From Bacteroidota bacterium (GTDB taxonomy: Bacteria; Bacteroidota; Bacteroidia; Bacteroidales; TTA-H9), in the NCBI GenBank assembly GCA_003250395.1, contig QKGM01000007.1, positions 95,827 through 159,826 on the forward strand: a stretch of 64,000 nucleotides of DNA, in the 5' to 3' direction. How positions within the stretch are numbered: the stretch's first letter is position 1; every line of letters starts with the position of its first letter. Below are positions 35,702 to 44,345 of the stretch, one piece after another. Below the pieces are notes generated by a model. That model was not told the DNA's origin. It searched no databases and saw nothing but the letters and a program-made list of their open reading frames with translations. Both the position numbers and the translations under genes were made by a program.

Positions 35702-36256
35702 ATGAACGATCAACACTGGCTTGAATTGATAAGAAAGGGAGATAAAACAGCCTTCCGGGAGCTGATTGAACATTATCGCCCTCTCGTTTACAGGACATCA
35801 GCTAAATTTGTTGCCAATGTAGATGATCGCGATGATCTTACTCAGGAAGTGTTTATTGAAGTATGGCGGTCAATCAATAAATTTAGAGGTGATTCATCAA
35901 TCAGCACCTGGATTTACCGCATCACCGTAAATAAAGCACTTAATTTGGTGCAAAGTGCAAAACGAAAAAACTGGTATTCAGGATTACTCAGAACTTCTGA
36001 TTATCGTGAACCCGAAACCAGGGCAGATGAAACTGCCAACAACCTTATGCGAAATGAAGGCGCCTCTTTAATTAATATGGCATTAGATACATTGCCTGGT
36101 AACCAAAGAGTCGCATTTATTCTTTCTAAAGCTGAAGGACTTTCGCAAAAGGAGGTGGCTGCTGTAATGGAACTTACAGAAAAAGCAGTCGAATCTTTGA
36201 TCCATAGAGCCCGGACAAATCTCCGCAAAAAATTAAGTCATTATTATTCGATGTAG
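35702..36256 (+). CDS. ECF-type RNA polymerase sigma factor
   Basis: A 184-residue sigma factor. Region 2 (about 18-85) contains DRDDLTQEVFIEVW and STWIYRITVNKALN. Region 4 (about 125-178) contains LPGNQRVAFILSKAEGLSQKEVAAVM and the recognition helix AVESLIHRARTNLRKKL. It is the RpoE-like type common in Bacteroidota. It starts an operon with a membrane anti-sigma candidate (15-base gap) and a Spy-like periplasmic protein (2-base gap). The order sigma / membrane regulator / periplasmic helical protein resembles the Cnr nickel-cobalt system (CnrH, CnrY, CnrX) in plan, not necessarily in homology. Confidence 0.92.
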   Translation: MNDQHWLELIRKGDKTAFRELIEHYRPLVYRTSAKFVANVDDRDDLTQEVFIEVWRSINKFRGDSSISTWIYRITVNKALNLVQSAKRKNWYSGLLRTSDYREPETRADETANNLMRNEGASLINMALDTLPGNQRVAFILSKAEGLSQKEVAAVMELTEKAVESLIHRARTNLRKKLSHYYSM

Positions 36257-36271
36257 ATAAAACATGGTAGC

Positions 36272-36661
36272 ATGCAAAAAAGGAAGAAAATATCTGGTAT
36301 AAGTGGAGTCTCCCTCAATGGGCAGAATTTCGATGATGATACCGACCAACGGCTTGATGCACTGATTGCCGATTGGGAATTGCCGGTTGAGGTCCCTGAC
36401 GATCCATACTTTGCTGATCGTGTTTTATCAAGGATCAACAACCGTCCAGCAGCCTCTTTTACAAGAACATTGACTATATCGGCAGTTGCTGCAGCTGCAG
36501 TTCTTGCAATTGCAGTTGGAGTTGGAATAGGAAATATTGTTGATCGTAGAATGGGTGTACCGGCACCTGAAAACCAACTAATGAATGTTGCCAATGATCT
36601 GGGCATCGGAATGACACAAATAGATCCATATGAATATCTTTTATCTGAAGAGGAGGAATAA
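36272..36661 (+). CDS. Membrane anti-sigma factor candidate
   Basis: A 129-residue single-pass protein: a cytoplasmic N-terminal part of about 65 residues, rich in Asp (DDDTDQRLDALIADWELP, then DDPYFADRVLSRIN), one membrane helix (about 70-90, ISAVAAAAVLAIAVGVGIGNI) and a short periplasmic tail ending in acidic residues. The DPYFxxRV segment is common in small Bacteroidota anti-sigma proteins. Position between the sigma gene and the Spy-like gene supports the role; direct evidence is absent. Confidence 0.65.
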   Translation: MQKRKKISGISGVSLNGQNFDDDTDQRLDALIADWELPVEVPDDPYFADRVLSRINNRPAASFTRTLTISAVAAAAVLAIAVGVGIGNIVDRRMGVPAPENQLMNVANDLGIGMTQIDPYEYLLSEEEE

Positions 36662-36663
36662 AA

Positions 36664-37203
36664 ATGACAAACAGAGTTTATAAACCATTGTTTTTTATTA
36701 CACTTCTGTTATTCATTATCTCTGTAACAGCCACCATCACTATTAGCCTTAAGCAGAAGTATCAGACTGAAGATGTAGTGAGACAGGCTACAATAGGTCG
36801 TGGTTTTGCATTCGTTAGTCAGCAACTAAAACTGACACCCCATCAACAGGAAGCTTTTTTTGAACTTGTTGATAAATATCGCGAAACCACAGATCCCTAT
36901 TATCAACAGTTGAATAGTTTGCATTACGAAGTGGCTGATGAATTGAATAAACCTGATCCTGATACTGTTCTTTTAAACCGTTTAAGCGACCAGATTAGTT
37001 TGGTGCAGGCTCAGATTAAGAAAGAGACCAATCGTCATATCATTAATGTTAAAAAGATTTGTACCTCTGATCAATCTGCCATGCTTGGGCAATTATACAG
37101 AAGCATTGTAGATGAATCTGTGTCTTGCAGAGGACAGGGACAAGGTCAGCGAAAAGGAAACGGGAAAGGCGGTCCGCGTCATCGTTACAGGGGTGGTAAC
37201 TAA
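36664..37203 (+). CDS. Spy/CpxP-like periplasmic protein
   Basis: A 179-residue protein anchored or exported by an N-terminal hydrophobic segment (about 9-30). The middle is helical and contains LKLTPHQQEAFFELVDKYR (about 55-75), the LTxxQ pattern of the Spy/CpxP/CnrX/ZraP group of envelope chaperones and metal sensors. The tail (about 158-179) is Gly/Arg/Lys-rich and ends with GGPRHRYRGG, closely resembling the tail of the DxNxDG protein at 35235. As third gene after the sigma factor and 2 bases after the anti-sigma candidate, it could sense the signal in the periplasm (inference). Cys residues at about 138 and 157 could bind metal or form a disulfide. Confidence 0.7.
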   Translation: MTNRVYKPLFFITLLLFIISVTATITISLKQKYQTEDVVRQATIGRGFAFVSQQLKLTPHQQEAFFELVDKYRETTDPYYQQLNSLHYEVADELNKPDPDTVLLNRLSDQISLVQAQIKKETNRHIINVKKICTSDQSAMLGQLYRSIVDESVSCRGQGQGQRKGNGKGGPRHRYRGGN

Positions 37204-37339
37204 CCTGTGATTTTATATGTCATTATAACTTAATCGGTTCTCGTACAACATACTTTAAAAGCGACATCTACGTTAGCTAATGTGTCTCTCAGTATGAATC
37301 ATTTGGCTGAGTTTATTTCCTCTATTCCGAATATATCGT

Positions 37340-37347
37340 TAACTTTG
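37340..37347 (+). promoter_or_regulatory. -7 element of the TPR gene promoter
   Basis: TAACTTTG matches TAnnTTTG 46 bases before the ATG. No TTG is present at the usual distance. Confidence 0.4.
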
Positions 37348-37392
37348 TCAACTGTATAACATAATTGTTTACTAATTAAACCATTTTGCCTT

Positions 37393-38340
37393 ATGAATTT
37401 AGTGAAACGCTCACTGCTTACCATTGCTGCTGTCGCCTCATTTTTAGTAGGACAAGCCCAAACAATGGATGATGCCGGAGCCTCCTTCAACAATGCTGTA
37501 AAACTAATTGAAACGGATGTCAACGGAGCCATTGAAGCTTTTAAATCGACCATTACCATCTGTGAAAAGGTGGGAGCAGATGCCGATGAATTGAAGAAAC
37601 AATCAATGAACCAGATTCCCGGCCTCTATTACAGGCTGGTTTTAAAGTTTAATGAGGAAAAGAACTTTCAGGGTGCTATTGAGGCCTGCCAACCTACTCT
37701 TGAAGCTGCAGTTACCTATAATGATGAAGCAACAAAAGCCGCTGTTGAAAAACTATTACCGCAATTGTACCTTGCTCTCGGACTGGAACAGTTTAAAGCT
37801 AAAGATTATACCAATGCTGAGGTTAGTTTTTCCAAATCTCTTGAACTTGATCCGGGAAACTTGCAAACAATGGATTTTAAAATGAAGGTATATGGTGTTA
37901 CAGATGATTTGTCCAAACTTTCTGAAACCCTCGATGCCATGGTGGCAATAGATGCAAATAGCCCGTTGATTGCAAAAGGCAAAGAATTTGCAGCTAAGCG
38001 ATACAGCTATGCTGGTGCAAAAGCGCTTAAAGGCAAAAATTATTCTGAAGCCGCGGAATTGCTTGCTAAAGCAACGACCTATGATGAAAATGCCAAGACA
38101 TTCAATTATCTGGGTATTGCATATAATAGTCTCAAGAAATGGGATGATGCCATAACAGCTTTTAACAAAGCGATCGAGCTTGAAACTAAAGATAAAAGCG
38201 ATCTTTATTTTCAGCTTGGAACAGCACTGCAGGCCAAAGGTGAAAATGACAACGCTTGCGAAGCTTTTAAAAAGGTAACATCAGGTCCAAATATTAAAGG
38301 GGCCGAATACCAGATGAAGCAGGTTCTTAAATGTAAATAG
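37393..38340 (+). CDS. Exported tetratricopeptide-repeat protein
   Basis: A 315-residue protein with a signal peptide (LLTIAAVASFLVGQAQ, cleavage near residue 23). The mature part is helical with TPR units: an atypical N-terminal helical region (about 30-130), a clear pair near 135-170 (ALGLEQFKAKDYTNAEVSFSKSLEL) and further pairs near 215-300 (YLGIAYNSLKKWDDAITAFNKAIEL and the following FQLGTALQAKGENDNA). TPRs mediate protein-protein contact, here in the periplasm. Its own promoter box and a terminator after it suggest a single-gene transcript. No partner is indicated by the neighbours. Confidence 0.85.
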   Translation: MNLVKRSLLTIAAVASFLVGQAQTMDDAGASFNNAVKLIETDVNGAIEAFKSTITICEKVGADADELKKQSMNQIPGLYYRLVLKFNEEKNFQGAIEACQPTLEAAVTYNDEATKAAVEKLLPQLYLALGLEQFKAKDYTNAEVSFSKSLELDPGNLQTMDFKMKVYGVTDDLSKLSETLDAMVAIDANSPLIAKGKEFAAKRYSYAGAKALKGKNYSEAAELLAKATTYDENAKTFNYLGIAYNSLKKWDDAITAFNKAIELETKDKSDLYFQLGTALQAKGENDNACEAFKKVTSGPNIKGAEYQMKQVLKCK

Positions 38341-38363
38341 GAATTTATATACATAAAGTAGCA

Positions 38364-38395
38364 GAGAGGTTCTCCGAAAGGGAACCTCTTTTTTG
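38364..38395 (+). terminator. Terminator of the TPR gene
   Basis: AGAGGTTC / GAACCTCT stem with a one-base bulge, CC/GG and a GAAA tetraloop, followed by a T-run, 24 bases after the stop codon. Confidence 0.85.
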
Positions 38396-38533
38396 TTTTT
38401 CTGATAGCATTGATTTATCCCTGGATGTAGCTAGCAAGGGTTAAATCTGCCTGCCCTTCAGCTTAATATCGATACAGTCTGTTAAATACAGGACTGTTTG
38501 GAATTGTTGCTTTTCAGATCAAAAGGGCTGCCT

Positions 38534-39520
38534 TTAGTCAGGTATTAATAAATTACAACCTCGAACGTCGCTGTTGTCAAATCTACCCATGACTTCGAAT
38601 TCTCCGTTTTCGTGAACCCTTCCCAGATCCTGAGTCGCGAGAAAGGAACATGACCAGCGATTTGCCAGATCAATTACATTGATTCCTCCAGTCCTGCTAT
38701 CTGTACGAAGCGTTAGCGGATCGTCGGTATCTCGGGTAAGAATCTTCATCCATGGAGGGCATTGAAATAAGCCATTACCTTTTGAATAGGCTTGCGATAA
38801 CAACTCTGTCATACCGTATTCAGAATGTATAACCGGTACCCTGAATCGCTCGCAAAGCAACTGATGTAATTCGCTTCTTACCATTTCACGGCCATGGCCT
38901 TTCATTCCCCCTGTCTCCATTACGATAGCCCCGGTAAGGTCAGGCTGGTGTTGTATCGCCAGGCTTACCAGTGAATGGGTAACCCCCAGCAACAGGATTT
39001 TACGGTTCGTATTCCGGGCTTTTTCTATGGTATGGAGCAGCCTGTCAGTATCATGAAGGTAAAAGCCGCTTAACGGGTGACTTGTGGCCTTTATTAGTTG
39101 TTCAGCCATATATACCAGTGATGATCCTGTCCGTTCCAGGTATCCGGGTAACATTACCAGAAGAATGTATTGATCAGCAGAACCATAAAATAAATTAAAA
39201 CTCAATTTGAAGCTGTTTTCATACATCCTGAGTGAGGCAACCTCATGAACAGAGGTCTGTGAACCAGTTGTGCCACTGCTTGTAAACAGTATCTCCGGCT
39301 CATCGCTCCCGCAATAAATCCTGTGATTTTTAAACAATGAAACTGGCAGGAAAGGAATCTGACTCACCCTCCTGACTGTTTCCGGGTGGATATGCAGATG
39401 ATTTACGAATTCTCTATAAATCTTACAGTTTTCTACCTGAAACCGAAAAGTTGCCAATGATACGGATTCAAAATTTTCTCTGGTTACAATAGCAGATAAG
39501 TCAGGCATTGTCTGTTTCAT
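38534..39520 (-). CDS. LuxE-family acyl-protein synthetase-like protein
   Basis: A 328-residue soluble protein of the LuxE / adenylate-forming type. The ATP-binding motif FTSSGTTGSQTSVHEV is near residue 80. ILLLGVTHSLVSLA is near 176, and ETGGMKGHGREM (about 203) and SEYGMTELLSQAYS (about 237) correspond to the adenylation loop and family signature. LuxE proteins activate a fatty acid as acyl-AMP. In Bacteroidota such genes usually have no lux partners and their substrate is unknown. The gene lies 18 bases downstream of a sensor hybrid kinase on the same strand and is probably cotranscribed. Confidence 0.8.
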   Translation of the reverse strand: MKQTMPDLSAIVTRENFESVSLATFRFQVENCKIYREFVNHLHIHPETVRRVSQIPFLPVSLFKNHRIYCGSDEPEILFTSSGTTGSQTSVHEVASLRMYENSFKLSFNLFYGSADQYILLVMLPGYLERTGSSLVYMAEQLIKATSHPLSGFYLHDTDRLLHTIEKARNTNRKILLLGVTHSLVSLAIQHQPDLTGAIVMETGGMKGHGREMVRSELHQLLCERFRVPVIHSEYGMTELLSQAYSKGNGLFQCPPWMKILTRDTDDPLTLRTDSRTGGINVIDLANRWSCSFLATQDLGRVHENGEFEVMGRFDNSDVRGCNLLIPD

Positions 39521-39538
39521 GACGCACTTGTTGCAAAA

Positions 39539-42436
39539 CTATCTGACGAGACGCTCAATCAGGTTGAGAAGGTCGGCCCTTTTATATGGTTTGGTTAGAT
39601 ACTCGTTGAACCCTGCCTGTTTTATCCTGACAGCCTCATCGGCCATCGCGAAGGCTGTTAGCGCAACGACAGGAATATCTGGATGCGTTTGTCTGATAAT
39701 CATAAAAGCGGTCAGCCCGTCCATTACAGGCATTTTAATATCCATAAGAATAATTGATACTTCCGGGTTTTTATCGAGCAACATGATGGCTTCAGCGCCA
39801 TTGGAAGCATGAATCAGTTTATACGGGCCCTTGCTTAAAATTGTCTCAAGGTAGATCTGATTACTATGTTCATCCTCGGCAGCAAGAATTGTAATGATCT
39901 CCTCATTTTTTCTTACGGAAGTTTCTGTTTGTTTTTGCTGTTGGGAATTGCTTCCTGCTTCCAGTGCAGGAATGGATAACCAGAAGGTAGATCCTTCATT
40001 TTTACTGCTTGACAACCATATCCTGCCTCCCATGAGTGATACAAAACCCCTGACAATACTTAGTCCAAGACCTTGTCCGCTGATGTTTTTCCATGCATCA
40101 CTATCGGCTTGTCTGAACGGATTGAAGATTGCCTCCTGGACTTCGGAGCTAATGCCGATACCTGTATCCTGAACATAGAAAAGAGCCATTTCTTTATCAC
40201 GACGAAGCCCCACGGAAATTTTACCTGAAGGTGTAAACTTCAACGCGTTATCTAAAAGTTTCCCAATGATTTGTGATAACCGCTTACCGTCTGTTATCGC
40301 AACAATGGATTCTGACGGCAAGTCGGTGACAAGGGATAATCCTAAGAGGCGTGCTGATTCTGTAAATTGGGAGCTGGTTTCTTTTACAAGCTCATTAAGA
40401 TTAGTCGGTTCGGTTGACAATGTGGCCTGTTGGGTCTGCAATAATGAAATATCCACTATATCGTTGATCACGGCAGTCAGCCTTAGGCCACTTTCTGTTA
40501 TAAGCGTGCTGAAAGTCTGGCGGTCTGAAGCAGATAGTCCCGGGTCTGCCAATTGTTCGGCAAATCCCATGATGCCGTTAAGAGGAGTACGTATCTCATG
40601 AGAAATATTAGCCAGAAATGCTGTTTTAAGCTTATCACTTTCTTCTGCTCTTTTTTTTGCTTCAATCAACTCTACATTCATTTTCTGAATTTCGGCCAGG
40701 CTAAGATTCAACTCTTCGTTGGTAGCCATGAACTCTTCATTCAGTGTTTGAAATTCAGTGTTTTGTTTTACCAGCGATGCTTCATATTCTTTTTGAAGTG
40801 ATATATCCCGTCCAATACCTACAAGACCGGTGATGTTTCCCTGTTCATCAATCAGAGGAATCTTGGTTGTCAATAGCCATTGTTTCTTCCCGTGTCTGTT
40901 TATCATCAGCTCTTCTCTTCCAAGTACAGGGATTCCTTTTTCCAAAACCTGATCGTCATCAGCAACAAACCTTGCAGCAATATCAGCAGGGAATAACTCC
41001 TCATCTGTACGGCCAATAATTTTTTCTTCAGGTAAGCCGATATTTTCTATATCGGCCTTGTTTACCAATACCTTCCGCCTTGATTTATCCTTCATATATA
41101 TGGCATCAGGCAGATGATCAATTAAAGTTCTGATCAATTTGCGCTCGGCAGTCAATTTCTCATCTGCCATCTTCAAATTGGTTACATCTACCGCAAAATT
41201 TAGGGTTGCCGGCTTTCCTTCCCACTCTATCCGAACAGAATTTATAATATGGTGCCTTATTTCACCGGTAGGGACTAGTAAACGGCGATCACGAATGTTG
41301 GAATGAAGCTTTCCACTAATCAGATCTTCATAGATTTGTTTTGTCAATTCATGATCTTCAGCAGGCTCGAAATTTAGTATTGATTGTTCGATCAATTCAT
41401 TTTCAGTTAACCCTACACTTCGACATCCTGCAACGTTTACAAAAACGATCTTCAAATCCTGCAAAACGTATATACTTTCATGCGCGTTGTCAACCAAAGC
41501 CCTGTATTTCTCGTCACTGTACTGCAACTTCCGGTTGGCTTTGAATAATTCTGAAGTACGTTGTTTGATACGATAACGCAGAATTAATACATTTATACCA
41601 AACAAAGCCGCGAGTATGGCAATCGCCAGTGCCCCCCAGCCAATATAATTCATGTATCGCGAATCGATAAGATTGCTTCCAAGCCATCTTTGCTTTATTG
41701 ATTTTTGTTCCTGAGGCGTGATCTTGTTAAAGCCATTGTTTAATAAAGCTAAAAGTGCTTTGTCGCCTTTCTTCACAGCCCTGTGAAACTCCCCGGTATA
41801 AAGTGTAAAGGCTTTTCGGTATTCATGCACGATCCCTTTTTTCGCGAGAAAATAGAGAGCCGGATCCATGTCAATACAAAATATTTTAATTTCTCCGTTT
41901 AAAGCAGCATCCACAACCTTCTCATAGTTCGGATACTCTTTTATTGAAGTGATTCCTTGAGCTATAAGCTTTTCGATACACGCATCACCGGCTTTTACTC
42001 CTATTGTAAATCCTTGCAAGGTTCTTATGTCGGCTATGCCACTAAGCGACTGATGGTAAAAAATGGGAACTTCGAGTTTGCAGTAAGGTGGTGAGAAATC
42101 TAAAAAGGCTTCGCGTTCGGTAGTTTTAAAAATCGTTTCAATAACATCGGCCTGCCCCGTTTTTATATATTCCTGAGCCAACCCCCAGTCCATTCCCAAC
42201 ACGTTTACCTTTATCCCTGTCTTTTTTTCCCAGAGACGCCACTCATCTATCAGTAACCCCGTCAGGCTGCCCTGCTCGTCCCGGAATATATACGGAGGAT
42301 AATTATCATCGGTAACCACGGTAATTATTTTGTCGCCCATATCCATTCCTCTTGTCTTACCCGGGAAGAAAATTATTAAAATCAGTAATACAGGTAAGAC
42401 TTTTCTTATGAAATAACTCAAAACAGGCTCTTTCAT
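39539..42436 (-). CDS. Hybrid histidine kinase with periplasmic solute-binding domain: SBP-PAS-PAS-HisKA-HATPase-REC
   Basis: A 965-residue membrane sensor. An N-terminal hydrophobic segment (about 9-26) leads to a family-3 solute-binding domain (about 36-260: ITVVTDDNYPPYIF, VLGMDWGLAQEYIKTGQADVI), as in BvgS/EvgS-type kinases. A membrane helix follows (about 265-290), then two PAS domains (about 310-425 and 440-560), a coiled coil, HisKA with His613 (SHEIRTPLNG), HATPase (DTGIGIS, GQGLGLS) and a receiver with Asp899 (LMDIKMPVMDG). The solute-binding fold suggests amino acid or related ligand sensing. I choose the ATG at 42436. Upstream starts (ATG 42499, TTG 42526) add residues without a signal-peptide pattern. 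Confidence 0.9.
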   Translation of the reverse strand: MKEPVLSYFIRKVLPVLLILIIFFPGKTRGMDMGDKIITVVTDDNYPPYIFRDEQGSLTGLLIDEWRLWEKKTGIKVNVLGMDWGLAQEYIKTGQADVIETIFKTTEREAFLDFSPPYCKLEVPIFYHQSLSGIADIRTLQGFTIGVKAGDACIEKLIAQGITSIKEYPNYEKVVDAALNGEIKIFCIDMDPALYFLAKKGIVHEYRKAFTLYTGEFHRAVKKGDKALLALLNNGFNKITPQEQKSIKQRWLGSNLIDSRYMNYIGWGALAIAILAALFGINVLILRYRIKQRTSELFKANRKLQYSDEKYRALVDNAHESIYVLQDLKIVFVNVAGCRSVGLTENELIEQSILNFEPAEDHELTKQIYEDLISGKLHSNIRDRRLLVPTGEIRHHIINSVRIEWEGKPATLNFAVDVTNLKMADEKLTAERKLIRTLIDHLPDAIYMKDKSRRKVLVNKADIENIGLPEEKIIGRTDEELFPADIAARFVADDDQVLEKGIPVLGREELMINRHGKKQWLLTTKIPLIDEQGNITGLVGIGRDISLQKEYEASLVKQNTEFQTLNEEFMATNEELNLSLAEIQKMNVELIEAKKRAEESDKLKTAFLANISHEIRTPLNGIMGFAEQLADPGLSASDRQTFSTLITESGLRLTAVINDIVDISLLQTQQATLSTEPTNLNELVKETSSQFTESARLLGLSLVTDLPSESIVAITDGKRLSQIIGKLLDNALKFTPSGKISVGLRRDKEMALFYVQDTGIGISSEVQEAIFNPFRQADSDAWKNISGQGLGLSIVRGFVSLMGGRIWLSSSKNEGSTFWLSIPALEAGSNSQQQKQTETSVRKNEEIITILAAEDEHSNQIYLETILSKGPYKLIHASNGAEAIMLLDKNPEVSIILMDIKMPVMDGLTAFMIIRQTHPDIPVVALTAFAMADEAVRIKQAGFNEYLTKPYKRADLLNLIERLVR

Positions 42437-42710
42437 TGCCAAAGGTCCTGATAATGTTATGGATGGGCGTATGAAGCAGGAATCGTGACGTGTATTCATG
42501 ATGATAATTTCAATGAAACGATCCAATTAAAGGGGTTACCCTGTCAAAGGTACAATAAAATGAATCTTTCTACAATCTGATCTGATAGTATAAAACTAAT
42601 GCAAGTCCTGAACCAATGGGGTGATACGCTGACATATTCCGAACTGTTGATCTTTTAGTGGTTTAAGTCAGGTAAACGACAATGATTTATTTCATTAATT
42701 TGTTGCGCAG
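42437..42710. other. Divergent intergenic region between the hybrid kinase and purH
   Basis: About 275 bases without a gene up to the purH promoter. It should contain the kinase promoter, which I could not identify. No hairpin of note. Confidence 0.45.
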
Positions 42711-42744
42711 TTGACAGAGCCTGAAGCGCTTTTTCTTACCTTTG
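42711..42744 (+). promoter_or_regulatory. Promoter of purH
   Basis: TTG within TTGACA (42711-42716), 23 bases, TACCTTTG (42737-42744), 34 bases before the ATG. It agrees with the Bacteroidota consensus, with spacing at the wide end. Confidence 0.55.
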
Positions 42745-42777
42745 TCAGTTGTTAACCTTACCTTTTTGATCTCCTAC

Positions 42778-44304
42778 ATGGACGAAAACAGAAAAATTAA
42801 AACGGCATTGGTATCAGTCTGGGATAAAACAGGACTTGAGCCAATTGTCAGGAAGCTTCACGCTCTGGGTGTTAAATTGATCAGTACCGGTGGCACGCAG
42901 GAATATATCAGATCACTTGGAATAGAGTCAGTTGCGGTAGAATCTCTTACAGGTTACCCTGCTATCTTCGGAGGAAGAGTCAAAACCCTCCATCCTGCTG
43001 TCTTCGGTGGAATTTTATATCGCAGGGACGATCCTTCACATCAGGCCGAGCAACAGCAACATGGTATTGAACCTATTGATCTGGTAATAGTTGACCTGTA
43101 TCCTTTTGAGAAGACAGTAGCTGCTACTAACCTGGAAGCAGAAATTATCGAGAAAATTGACATTGGAGGAATAAGCCTGATAAGGGCTGCTGCAAAGAAT
43201 TTTAAGGATGTTCTGATCATCCCATCTATAGCCGACTACCCCCTTTTGGAAAACCTGCTTGATGATCATAAGGGTATAAGCACCCTTGCTCAAAGGCGGT
43301 TACAGGCAACAAAGGCTTTCGCTGTTTCCTCAGGTTATGATGCTGCCATTTTCAACTACTTTAACCGTGCAGAACAGTTGCCTGTTGTCAGGATCAGTTC
43401 ACCGGATCCTACACCTCTGCGCTATGGTGAAAACCCTCATCAAAAGGGGGCTTTCTACGGCAAGCTGGATGAGGTATTTGAAAAACTACACGGGAAAGAA
43501 CTTTCGTATAACAACCTTCTTGATCTTGAGGCAGGTATTTCGCTTATTCGTGATATTGATGAACCTGCCTTTGCCATCCTGAAGCATAATAATGCATGCG
43601 GGGTGGCTATAAGGCAATCATCAACTGAAGCATGGGAAGCTGCCCTTGCCGGTGATCCGGTCTCTGCATATGGTGGTGTTATCATTACTAACGTGCCTGT
43701 TGATGAGCTTACCGCCCAGGAAATAAATAAACTGTTTTTTGAAATTATTCTGGCCCCGGGCTTTCAAGGCTCAGCCTATGAAATACTCGCATCAAAAAAG
43801 AATAGAATTATTCTGAAAACAAGATCGTTCAGCTTCCCGGTTGTACAGTTCCGTTCATTACTGAATGGATTACTGACACAGGATAAAGATCTCAAGGTTG
43901 AACATACTGATGATCTTACTGTAGTTACTAAAACGGCACCAGATACTCGCGAACTGGATGATTTGCTTTTTGCAAACAGTCTTGTTAAACATTCAAGATC
44001 GAATGCTATTGTTCTGGTGAAGAACCGGCAACTTATCGGAAGCGGTGTTGGTCAGACCTCACGTGTTGACGCCGTGAAGCAGGCAATAGAGAAAGCCCTG
44101 CGCTTTGGCTTTGACCTCCAAGGTGCTGTTATGGCTTCTGATGCTTACTTCCCGTTTGCCGACTCTGTCCGGTTTGCCGACGAAGCCGGAATTACTGCTG
44201 TAATTCAACCCGGGGGTTCAATTCGCGACAACGAGTCAATAGAATACTGCAATACGCACAAAGTGGCTATGGTCGTCACCGGAACCCGTCACTTCAGGCA
44301 TTAA
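42778..44304 (+). CDS. purH: Bifunctional AICAR formyltransferase / IMP cyclohydrolase
   Basis: Last two steps of purine synthesis: AICAR + 10-formyl-THF to FAICAR, then ring closure to IMP. 508 residues, a normal length. The N-terminal MGS-like cyclohydrolase domain (about 1-190) begins KIKTALVSVWDKTG and has LISTGGTQEYI. The C-terminal transformylase domain has RYGENPHQKGAFYG near residue 220, the catalytic Lys-His pair in ILKHNNACGVA near 272, and the terminal PGGSIRDNE segment. A TTG 12 codons upstream is open but lies within the promoter, so I use the ATG. mreB follows after 41 bases without a visible terminator. Confidence 0.97.
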   Translation: MDENRKIKTALVSVWDKTGLEPIVRKLHALGVKLISTGGTQEYIRSLGIESVAVESLTGYPAIFGGRVKTLHPAVFGGILYRRDDPSHQAEQQQHGIEPIDLVIVDLYPFEKTVAATNLEAEIIEKIDIGGISLIRAAAKNFKDVLIIPSIADYPLLENLLDDHKGISTLAQRRLQATKAFAVSSGYDAAIFNYFNRAEQLPVVRISSPDPTPLRYGENPHQKGAFYGKLDEVFEKLHGKELSYNNLLDLEAGISLIRDIDEPAFAILKHNNACGVAIRQSSTEAWEAALAGDPVSAYGGVIITNVPVDELTAQEINKLFFEIILAPGFQGSAYEILASKKNRIILKTRSFSFPVVQFRSLLNGLLTQDKDLKVEHTDDLTVVTKTAPDTRELDDLLFANSLVKHSRSNAIVLVKNRQLIGSGVGQTSRVDAVKQAIEKALRFGFDLQGAVMASDAYFPFADSVRFADEAGITAVIQPGGSIRDNESIEYCNTHKVAMVVTGTRHFRH

Positions 44305-44345
44305 TCTGGTTATAGTTATCCGTAATAAATAATAGAAGATAAAAC

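Noticed and set aside
38534..39520. A bioluminescence operon
   Set aside because: Only the LuxE-like gene is present. There is no luxA, luxB, luxC or luxD nearby.
40266..40601. A long plus-strand frame inside the solute-binding hybrid kinase
   Set aside because: It is antisense to a well-supported kinase domain and shows no coding pattern of its own. Similar antisense frames inside the atp, recJ and gltX genes were dropped for the same reason.
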